The notes below the pieces were generated by a model, which did not search any database, was not told the DNA's origin, and saw only the letters and a list, made by a program, of their open reading frames with translations. This document shows, in pieces, positions 27,149 through 34,031 of a stretch of 34,031 nt of DNA. This DNA is from Vicingaceae bacterium (GTDB lineage Bacteria; Bacteroidota; Bacteroidia; Flavobacteriales_E; Vicingaceae): assembly GCA_029251425.1 (NCBI GenBank), contig JAQXDJ010000303.1, positions 1-34,031 on the forward strand, in the 5' to 3' direction. Within the stretch, counting starts at the first letter, position 1, and every line of letters begins with the position of its first letter. Both the position numbers and the translations under genes were made by a program.

Positions 27149-27847
27149 CTACTTCTCAATCTCTTTATAAAACTGTTCTGAAGCAATCTGTTCGGCTTGT
27201 TTTTTTGTAAATGCTTCCCCTCGACCTTTCAACTCTTCATTAACAATTAATTCTGCCAAATACAATCTTCCGCTTTTTTGTTCTTGTTCTGAAATTTTAA
27301 ATTCAAAATTGAGTTTCTCTTTCTGACACCATTCAATTACACGGCTTTTAAAATCCGATTCTGTTTGAATTAAGGCTTCAACATCAATATGGTTTTGAAG
27401 TAACCTTTGTTCAATAAATTTTTGGGCAATTTCATACCCTTTATCTAAAAATATAGCTCCAATTAGTGCTTCTAAAGCATCGCCATAAACAGATTTTGAA
27501 GCTCTTTCTAAATTTGATTGCATTAATTCTTGCAAACCAATTTTTACTCCCAAATTATTGAGTGTTTTTCGGCTAACCAGCCTAGATCGAAGCTTAGTTA
27601 AATAACCTTCGTCTTGTTTCGGAAATTTATGATAAATATTATTGGAAATAACGCTATCGAGAACAGCGTCTCCTAAAAACTCGAGCCTTTCGTTACTTTC
27701 GAAAGGCTCAAGTTTGTTATTTTGTATGATTGATTTGTGTAAAAAAGCCTGCTTATAAATCGAAATCTGATCGGGATAAACCCCTGTTATACGCTCAATA
27801 ATTTCAGCATATTCATCTTTTTTTCGAAAGACTTTTTTTAAAAACAA
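27149..27847 (-). CDS. rnc: Ribonuclease III
   Basis: NERLEFLGDAVLDSVIS, GDALEALIGAIFLDKGYE, C-terminal dsRBD. Confidence 0.96.
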   Translation of the reverse strand: MFLKKVFRKKDEYAEIIERITGVYPDQISIYKQAFLHKSIIQNNKLEPFESNERLEFLGDAVLDSVISNNIYHKFPKQDEGYLTKLRSRLVSRKTLNNLGVKIGLQELMQSNLERASKSVYGDALEALIGAIFLDKGYEIAQKFIEQRLLQNHIDVEALIQTESDFKSRVIEWCQKEKLNFEFKISEQEQKSGRLYLAELIVNEELKGRGEAFTKKQAEQIASEQFYKEIEK

Positions 27848-29101
27848 TTATGCTTCGTATTTCTTAAACAGAACAGAAGCATTATGTCCACCAAATCCAA
27901 AAGTATTACTTAATGCAGCTCTAACTTCTCTCTTTTGAGCCTTATTAAACGTAAAGTTTAATTTAGGGTCAAAAGATTCATCATCATTAAAATGATTAAT
28001 CGTTGGAGGAACAATGTTTTCTTTTACTGCCATTAAGGCTGCAATAGACTCTAACGCACCTGCTGCACCTAATAAGTGACCAGTCATTGATTTTGTAGAA
28101 CTAATGTTTAGGTTGTACGCGTGGTCTCCAAACACTCTTAATATCGCTTGAGACTCTGCAACATCTCCTAAAGGTGTAGATGTTCCATGTACGTTAATAT
28201 AATCAACTTCATCAGCAGACATTCCTGCATCTTCTAAAGCATTTTTCATTACATTAGTTGCTCCTAACCCTTCAGGATGTGGTGCAGTCATATGGTGAGC
28301 ATCAGCAGACATTCCTCCACCCACTATTTCACCGTAAATTTTTGCTCCACGTGCAATTGCATGTTCGTACTCTTCTAAAATTAAAGCTGCTCCACCTTCA
28401 CCCATTACAAAACCATCTCTTTCCTTATCAAAAGGGCGAGAAGCTGTACTCGGGTCGTCATTCCTAGTAGAAAGTGCATGCATTCCATTAAATCCACCCA
28501 TTCCTGCTTCGTAAATTGAAGCTTCAGAACCACCAGAAACAAAAACATCTGCCTTACCTAAACGAATGTAGTTAAATGCATCAATTAAAGCATTTGTTGA
28601 AGAAGCACATGCTGCAACTGTTGTAAAGTTTGGACCTCTAAATCCATATTCCATAGAAATTAATCCCGATGCAATATCTGCAATCATTTTAGGAATAAAG
28701 AATGGATTAAACCTTGGAGTACCATCTCCACTAACAAAATTTGTTACTTCATCTTGGAACGTTTTAATTCCACCAATTCCAGAACCCCAAATCACTCCAA
28801 CTCTATCTTTGTTAACAGCTTCTATATCTAATTTAGAATCTTCAACAGCTTCTTTTGATGCAATTAATGCAAACTGTGTGTAAGGGTCAATTTTACGTCC
28901 TTCTTTTCTATCAAAGTAATCAGCAACATTGTAATCTTTTACCTCACAAGCAAATTGTGTTTTAAATTTTGATGCGTCAAACCTTGTAATAGGAGCACAC
29001 CCACTAACACCTGCTTTTAAATTTTTCCATGTCTCAGGGAAGGTTTTACCTAAAGGAGTAATTGCTCCTAGCCCTGTTACTACAACTCTTTTTAATTCCA
29101 T
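27848..29101 (-). CDS. fabF: Beta-ketoacyl-ACP synthase II
   Basis: VVVTGLGAITPLG, VAACASSTNALIDA active-site Cys, NVHGTSTPLGD, STKSMTGHLLGAAG. Confidence 0.97.
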   Translation of the reverse strand: MELKRVVVTGLGAITPLGKTFPETWKNLKAGVSGCAPITRFDASKFKTQFACEVKDYNVADYFDRKEGRKIDPYTQFALIASKEAVEDSKLDIEAVNKDRVGVIWGSGIGGIKTFQDEVTNFVSGDGTPRFNPFFIPKMIADIASGLISMEYGFRGPNFTTVAACASSTNALIDAFNYIRLGKADVFVSGGSEASIYEAGMGGFNGMHALSTRNDDPSTASRPFDKERDGFVMGEGGAALILEEYEHAIARGAKIYGEIVGGGMSADAHHMTAPHPEGLGATNVMKNALEDAGMSADEVDYINVHGTSTPLGDVAESQAILRVFGDHAYNLNISSTKSMTGHLLGAAGALESIAALMAVKENIVPPTINHFNDDESFDPKLNFTFNKAQKREVRAALSNTFGFGGHNASVLFKKYEA

Positions 29102-29133
29102 TAAGAAATTGATTAAAACTTGTTTGTATAAAG

Positions 29134-29167
29134 TGAAATAGCCTTGAATAAATTCAAAGCTATTTCA
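29134..29167 (-). other. Intercistronic 15-bp stem-loop between acpP and fabF
   Basis: Minus-strand RNA: UGAAAUAGCUUUGAA-UUUA-UUCAAGGCUAUUUCA. All 15 positions pair when one U-G wobble is allowed; no U-run follows. Confidence 0.7.
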
Positions 29168-29189
29168 TTAAACCTATAAGAAACGCTTA

Positions 29190-29426
29190 TTATTTTGCGT
29201 TTTCTGTAATGTAATTTACAGCATCTCCAACTGTAGCAATTTTTTCTGCTTGATCATCTGGAATTGCAATATTGAATTCTTTTTCGAATTCCATAATTAA
29301 CTCAACTGTATCTAATGAATCAGCTCCTAAATCATTTGTGAAGCTTGCTTCATTTGTTACTTCGTTCTCGTCAACTCCTAATTTATCAACGATAATTGCT
29401 TTTACACTTCCTGCGATATCTGACAT
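29190..29426 (-). CDS. acpP: Acyl carrier protein
   Basis: 78 aa; [35 protein letters not shown]. Confidence 0.98.
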   Translation of the reverse strand: MSDIAGSVKAIIVDKLGVDENEVTNEASFTNDLGADSLDTVELIMEFEKEFNIAIPDDQAEKIATVGDAVNYITENAK

Positions 29427-29497
29427 ATTCTATTTTTTTAATGTTTTATAAGGTGCAAAGAAAATTATTTATCTCAACATAATCAAATAATTTTCGA

Positions 29498-30160
29498 TTA
29501 TTTGTAAACAACGCATAGTTCATTTAATTTTTTTCGATGTATATCTGGTACTTCTGCATTTTTAGCAGGGTGCCCAACGGGTAGTAATAAATATGCTCTT
29601 TCGTTCTCTGGCCTGTTTAATATTTTACCTAAAAAGTTCATAGGACTAGGCGTATGGGTTAGAGTAACCAGCCCTGCATTGTGTATTGCTGAGATTAACA
29701 TCCCACATGCTATACCTATAGACTCGTTTACATAATAGTTATTTCTTTTCTCTCCATCTACTGTTTCGTGAACTCTTTTAAATACTACTATTATATAAGG
29801 TGCTATTTCAATAAATGGTTTTTCCCAGGTTGTTCCTAATGGAGCAAGGTCTTCTTTCCACCTTTCACTCATTCTACTTCCGTAACTCTTTTTTTCTTCT
29901 ACCTCAGCAGCTTCTCTAATTTTAGATTTAAGCTCAGGATTAGAAACTAAACAAAAAGTCCAAGGTTGTTTGTGCGCTCCAGAAGGTGCTGTTCCAGCAG
30001 TTTTTATAATGTTTTCTATTACCTCAATATCAATATCTCTATCTGAATATTCTCTTACAGACCTTCTTTCATCTAATTGCTCATAAAATGTTTTACTCTT
30101 TTCTAGCTGCTCTTCGTTTGTTAATTCTTTTTGCGTATAAGGAATAAATTTATGTGGCAT
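29498..30160 (-). CDS. Nitroreductase-family protein (iodotyrosine deiodinase-like subgroup)
   Basis: DERRSVREYSDRDIDIEVIENIIKTAGTAPSGAHKQPWTFCLVSN, GIACGMLISAIHNAGLVTLTHTPSPMNFL. Confidence 0.9.
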   Translation of the reverse strand: MPHKFIPYTQKELTNEEQLEKSKTFYEQLDERRSVREYSDRDIDIEVIENIIKTAGTAPSGAHKQPWTFCLVSNPELKSKIREAAEVEEKKSYGSRMSERWKEDLAPLGTTWEKPFIEIAPYIIVVFKRVHETVDGEKRNNYYVNESIGIACGMLISAIHNAGLVTLTHTPSPMNFLGKILNRPENERAYLLLPVGHPAKNAEVPDIHRKKLNELCVVYK

Positions 30161-30203
30161 GTTCTCTAATTTTAACTTTTGAAAAAATGAAATTAATAAA
30201 TCT

Positions 30204-30776
30204 ATGACACGTATCGCAATTTTTGCTTCAGGAAGTGGTTCAAATGCTGAAAATATCTTTAATTATTTTAAAGAAAGTGACAATGTTGAGGTTTCATTAA
30301 TATTAACCAACAACCCCAGTGCTTTTGTTATAGAAAGGGCTAAAAATATGAATGTGACTTCTCATGTTTTTACAAAATCCGACTTTTTAAATACTGATGA
30401 AATTTTACATATTTTAGCAAAAAACAATGTAAATCTGATTGTTTTAGCTGGTTTTTTGCTAAAAATACCCGAAAACCTAATAAAAAAATTTTCTAATAAA
30501 ATTGTAAATATACACCCTGCTTTATTACCAAAATATGGAGGAAAAGGCATGTATGGTGACAATGTTCATAAAGCAGTAGTTGCAAATAAAGAAACAGAAT
30601 CAGGAATAACCATTCATTTTGTAAACGAACATTACGATGAAGGAAAAATTATTTTTCAAGCAAAATGTACTGTTTTAGAAAATGACACTTACGAAAATGT
30701 AGCAGCCAAAGTACATAAATTAGAATATGAACACTTTCCTAAGGCAATTAATCAACTAATTAAAAAGCAGATTTAA
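30204..30776 (+). CDS. purN: Phosphoribosylglycinamide formyltransferase
   Basis: IAIFASGSGSNAENI, LAGFLLKIPENLIKKFSNKIVNIHPALLPKYGGKGMYG, ESGITIHFVNEHYDEG. Confidence 0.96.
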   Translation: MTRIAIFASGSGSNAENIFNYFKESDNVEVSLILTNNPSAFVIERAKNMNVTSHVFTKSDFLNTDEILHILAKNNVNLIVLAGFLLKIPENLIKKFSNKIVNIHPALLPKYGGKGMYGDNVHKAVVANKETESGITIHFVNEHYDEGKIIFQAKCTVLENDTYENVAAKVHKLEYEHFPKAINQLIKKQI

Positions 30777-31788
30777 ATTGTTCTAAGAAACGAACATCTC
30801 CTTCAGAATATAACCTTAAATCGTTCACTTTATATTTTAACATAGCAATACGTTCAACACCCATTCCAAAAGCAAATCCTGAATATTTTTTAGAGTCAAT
30901 TCCGCAATTTTCTAAAACATTAGGGTCAACCATTCCGCAACCCATAATCTCTAAATAACCGGTATATTTACATACATTGCACCCTTTGCTATTACAAACA
31001 GAGCATGAAACATCCATTTCGGCACTTGGTTCTGTAAACGGAAAGTATGATGGTCTTAACCTGATTTTTGTTTCCTCACCAAACATCTCTTTAGCAAAGT
31101 ACATTAGCGTTTGTTTTAAATCTGCAAACGAAACATTTTCAGCAATATAAAGTCCTTCAACTTGGTGGAAAAAACAATGCGCTCTGGCAGAAATTGCTTC
31201 GTTTCTATAAACTCTCCCTGGAGATAATGTTCGAATTGGAGGTTTTGTATTCTCCATAATTCTTACCTGTACCGAAGATGTATGTGTTCTCAACGCAATT
31301 TCATCATCTCCATCAGAATCTACAAAAAAGGTGTCTTGCATATCCCTTGCAGGGTGCTCTGGCGGGAAATTTAATGCTGAAAAATTATGCCAATCATCTT
31401 CTACTTCTGGCCCTTCAGAAACAGTAAAACCTATTCTAGAAAAAATATCAATTATTTCATTTCTAACAATAGAAATAGGATGCCTGCTTCCTAACTGCAC
31501 AGGTGTTCCAGTTCTTGTTAAATCTAAATCATTATCCGCAGAAACATCTCCTCCTGCCAATTTTGACTTAAATTCATCTAACTTGTCTTGAGCTTTAACT
31601 TTTAAAGTGTTGATAAGCTGTCCAACCTCTTTCTTCTCCTCATTAGGTACATTTCTAAAATCGGCAAATAGCCCTTTTATTTTACCTTTACTCCCTAATA
31701 ATTGGATTCTAAAATCTTCTAATTGCTCTTTACTTTCTGCTTTAAAGTTTTCAACCTCATCTAGCAGCTCTTCTATTTTATCTTTCAT
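30760..31788 (-). CDS. pheS: Phenylalanine--tRNA ligase alpha subunit
   Basis: GSRHPISIVRNEIIDIFSRIGF, FRPSYFPFTEPSAE-like motif, FAFGMGVERIAMLKY. Confidence 0.97.
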   Translation of the reverse strand: MKDKIEELLDEVENFKAESKEQLEDFRIQLLGSKGKIKGLFADFRNVPNEEKKEVGQLINTLKVKAQDKLDEFKSKLAGGDVSADNDLDLTRTGTPVQLGSRHPISIVRNEIIDIFSRIGFTVSEGPEVEDDWHNFSALNFPPEHPARDMQDTFFVDSDGDDEIALRTHTSSVQVRIMENTKPPIRTLSPGRVYRNEAISARAHCFFHQVEGLYIAENVSFADLKQTLMYFAKEMFGEETKIRLRPSYFPFTEPSAEMDVSCSVCNSKGCNVCKYTGYLEIMGCGMVDPNVLENCGIDSKKYSGFAFGMGVERIAMLKYKVNDLRLYSEGDVRFLEQFKSAF

Positions 31789-31793
31789 TGCGC

Positions 31794-32462
31794 TTATTTA
31801 ACAATTTTCATTGTCATTTTAACATCTTCTTTTGGTCTGTCAGCCCTACCTTTTGCAACAGCTGCAATTTTATCTATCACATCAAACCCTTCTATCACCT
31901 CTCCAAAAACGGTGTAATTCATATCTAACTGAGGAGTTCCCCCCTCTGTTTCATAAACTTTAATTTGCTCATCGGTATATGTAGCTCCAGACCTTTTACC
32001 CATTCCTTCTAAATTTTTTCTATCATATTTTTTACCTTGTACAATATAAAACTGAGAACCAGAAGATGCTTTTTGTGGATTAATTCCATCTCCCATTCTT
32101 GCAGCAGATAAAGCCCCTCTTTTATGGTAAAAGTGCTTATTAAATTCTGCAGGAACTGTATAGCCTGGCCCACCATTTCCTAACATCTGCCCTTTTTTAG
32201 CTGTTTTAGAGTCTGGGTCTCCTCCCTGAATCATAAAACCTTGTATAACCCTATGAAACAAAGTCCCATCATAAAAACCATCCTTTACTAATTTTATAAA
32301 ATTATCGCGATGTTTTGGCGTCTCATTGTAAAGAACAAGGGTCATCTCTCCATAAGAAGTTGAAATTAAAACTTTAGTTTGTTTTTTTGCTTTTTGTGAA
32401 AACCCGCTAATACTAAAAAATAGCATTGCAATTAAGGCTGTAGAAAATATTTTCTTTGTCAT
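31794..32462 (-). CDS. Secreted cyclophilin-type peptidylprolyl isomerase
   Basis: Signal peptide; GTLFHRVIQGFMIQGGDP, GSQFYIV, YTVFGEVIEGFDVIDKI. Confidence 0.95.
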   Translation of the reverse strand: MTKKIFSTALIAMLFFSISGFSQKAKKQTKVLISTSYGEMTLVLYNETPKHRDNFIKLVKDGFYDGTLFHRVIQGFMIQGGDPDSKTAKKGQMLGNGGPGYTVPAEFNKHFYHKRGALSAARMGDGINPQKASSGSQFYIVQGKKYDRKNLEGMGKRSGATYTDEQIKVYETEGGTPQLDMNYTVFGEVIEGFDVIDKIAAVAKGRADRPKEDVKMTMKIVK

Positions 32463-32472
32463 GATTAATTAG

Positions 32473-32480
32473 TATCTTTG
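32473..32480 (+). promoter_or_regulatory. -7 box TATCTTTG upstream of the 32542 lipoprotein gene
   Basis: Exact TAnnTTTG match 61 nt before the ATG. Confidence 0.45.
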
Positions 32481-32541
32481 TTAGCTACAATATTAAGAAA
32501 TTCTGCCTTAAAATAGGCTTAGACTTGTTAAAAATAGAAAA

Positions 32542-32952
32542 ATGAAACACACACAATCTTATATTCTTATCATTCTTTTTGCATCTTTTTTAGTGTTTAC
32601 TGCATGTAGTAAAAAAGATAGAGACCCCATACTAATTGTTAGCGTTAAAGATGTAAGCGGAACACCTTTAGAAGGTGCAACTGTTCGTGCTTGGCCTACT
32701 GACCAATTAGAAATAGATAGCACTAGCAGTGGTGTTGTAGATTCAATAATGGATCAAAAAGGAATAACAGATGCTCTAGGAGAAATTACATTTAACTTTC
32801 CTGCTTCCGCTGTCTTAGATCTTGATGTTGCATACTCTTTAGCAACAGATACAACTCCCGTTCTTTTAGAAGGACATAAGGTTGTGAAAATTGAAGTGAT
32901 TAGACAAAAAGATGAAGAAAACGTTTTTAATGAAACTGTTTACTTAGAGTAA
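32542..32952 (+). CDS. Small lipoprotein, carboxypeptidase-regulatory-like (Ig-type) fold possible
   Basis: Lipobox FLVFTACSKKD; ILIVSVKDVSGTPLEGATVRAW. Confidence 0.75.
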   Translation: MKHTQSYILIILFASFLVFTACSKKDRDPILIVSVKDVSGTPLEGATVRAWPTDQLEIDSTSSGVVDSIMDQKGITDALGEITFNFPASAVLDLDVAYSLATDTTPVLLEGHKVVKIEVIRQKDEENVFNETVYLE

Positions 32953-32955
32953 GTT

Positions 32956-33288
32956 TTACAAATTAAAATATTTTATGATTGCCTGTTTAATCAAGCTTTC
33001 TTGACGCTCCCCTTGAATTTCATTGGGGAGTTTTTTTATGTTTTTAAAATGTGGCCAACCATCATCATCAAATCCAATTTTTTCGTAATACCCAAACTGG
33101 CTCAACACGGTACATATACCTATATGAATAATGTCTAATTTCTCTTCTTTTTTATAATCTGCATCACCTTTACCTAGCTCTTGTAAACCAATAATAAAAA
33201 GTATTGTTTGCTCATCTAACTTCTCTCCAAATCGTTTAAAAACCATTTTTTCAACAGCTAACCAATCTTGTGCAATATTATTTTCCAT
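32956..33288 (-). CDS. Conserved hypothetical protein (110 aa)
   Basis: MENNIAQDWLAVEKMVFKRFGEKLDEQTILFIIGLQELGKG...; preceded on - by TACTTTTG-CTTT-ATG. Confidence 0.75.
   Translation of the reverse strand: MENNIAQDWLAVEKMVFKRFGEKLDEQTILFIIGLQELGKGDADYKKEEKLDIIHIGICTVLSQFGYYEKIGFDDDGWPHFKNIKKLPNEIQGERQESLIKQAIIKYFNL
33007..33037 (+). terminator. Intrinsic terminator for the 32542 lipoprotein gene, inside the convergent 32956-33288 CDS
   Basis: CTCCCC...GGGGAG followed by seven T. Confidence 0.75.
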
Positions 33289-33292
33289 AAAG

Positions 33293-33300
33293 CAAAAGTA
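33293..33300 (-). promoter_or_regulatory. -7 box TACTTTTG, 4 nt before the ATG of the 110-aa protein gene
   Basis: CAAAAGTA on +. Confidence 0.5.
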
Positions 33301-33394
33301 AGGACTTCTTCTAGCTTATGTATAAACAATTTAGTTTTAATAAATCATTAACGCTATAAATTTACCTAACCACTATACTTGTAGTTTTGAATTA

Positions 33395-33958
33395 ATGAAT
33401 TATTTCGACATCATCATCATTATTCCTCTACTTTGGGGAGCTTATAAAGGTTTTAAAAAGGGGATTATCATTGAAGTTGCTTCATTTATTGCTTTAGGAT
33501 TAGGAATCTGGGGAGGTATGAAATTTTCGTCAGTTTCAGCAAAATATTTAAGTAAAGCTTTTGATATTGCTGAAAATATTATGCCTTTAATCTCTTTTGC
33601 TGTCACTTTTATTTTAATTGTTATTGCTGTATTTACACTTGCAAAAATGTTACAAAAGATAATTAAAATGGTAGCACTTGGTTTTGTAAACAAAGCCGCA
33701 GGAGCTCTATTTGGCATGTTAAAATTTGGTTTAATTATGAGTGTAATTATCAATTTTACCAACATTATAAATGAGCAAGTCACTTTTATTGAGCCAGAAA
33801 TGAAAAACACATCTGTTCTGTATAAACCTATTGGAAAAATAGCTCAAATTATTGTTCCAGGCCTTAAAGACATAAGCATTAATAATCTTGTTGACAATGC
33901 CATTAATGAAGCTGTTTCTGATAAAATTGAAGAAACAACAAATAATCTTTCTGATTAA
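33395..33958 (+). CDS. CvpA family membrane protein
   Basis: MNYFDIIIIIPLLWGAYKGFKKGIIIEVASFIALGLGIWGG is the CvpA N-terminus; four TM segments. Confidence 0.9.
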   Translation: MNYFDIIIIIPLLWGAYKGFKKGIIIEVASFIALGLGIWGGMKFSSVSAKYLSKAFDIAENIMPLISFAVTFILIVIAVFTLAKMLQKIIKMVALGFVNKAAGALFGMLKFGLIMSVIINFTNIINEQVTFIEPEMKNTSVLYKPIGKIAQIIVPGLKDISINNLVDNAINEAVSDKIEETTNNLSD

Positions 33959-34031
33959 AATCTGTTCTTTTTCTGGTACCTATTTTGCTTCAGCAATAAA
34001 ATAAAAACATCTTCATGTTTAAACATTAAAT
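33955..34031 (-). CDS. Partial CDS, C-terminal 24 codons only
   Basis: Minus frame LMFKHEDVFILLLKQNRYQKKNRF* running off the window; the stop overlaps the cvpA stop (TTAA). Confidence 0.4.
   Translation of the reverse strand, partial: LMFKHEDVFILLLKQNRYQKKNRF

Noticed and set aside
29484-29504. CAAATAAT-TTTCG-ATTATTTG hairpin at the nitroreductase stop
   Set aside because: All-A/T-rich 8-bp stem without a clear T-tract; weak evidence in an AT-rich genome.
33442-33810. 122-aa minus ORF
   Set aside because: Antisense to cvpA; hydrophobicity mirrors the TM codons of cvpA.
1-34031. CRISPR arrays, tRNA/rRNA, transposases, phage genes, defence islands
   Set aside because: Looked for direct-repeat arrays, tRNA-like folds and characteristic proteins; none seen.

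Overview
This 34 kb window looks like an AT-rich Bacteroidetes (Flavobacteriia-like) chromosomal segment. Supporting signs are TAnnTTTG -7 promoter boxes, two Por/T9SS-type C-terminal sorting domains and acpP-fabF-rnc gene order. Most content is housekeeping: hflX, rbfA, a FtsX/LolE-like permease, purD, tdk, alr, trpS, an acyltransferase, rnc-fabF-acpP, a nitroreductase, purN, pheS, a peptidylprolyl isomerase and cvpA. There is also a paired amidohydrolase locus, two T9SS cargo proteins and several secreted proteins or lipoproteins of unknown function. I saw no tRNA, rRNA, CRISPR, transposase or phage gene. The best candidate for something undescribed is at 11.3-18.7 kb. A LuxR/NarL-type response regulator lies downstream of two tandem TPR sensor histidine kinases, one of which lacks its ATPase domain. 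Three near-identical 18-bp dyads (consensus about ATACGGCATTTGTCGTAT) occur upstream of the regulator gene and of two genes for secreted proteins. Each sits exactly 22 nt from a (variably degenerate) -7 box. Other points worth a second look: a 13-bp stem inside rnc, a 15-bp stem in the acpP-fabF intercistronic region, a -7 box placed 4 nt before ATG at four genes (possible leaderless transcripts), gene remnants at about 7.96-8.16 kb and 13.8-14.5 kb, and a terminator embedded in a convergent CDS. No database search was possible. Product names rest on motif recognition.
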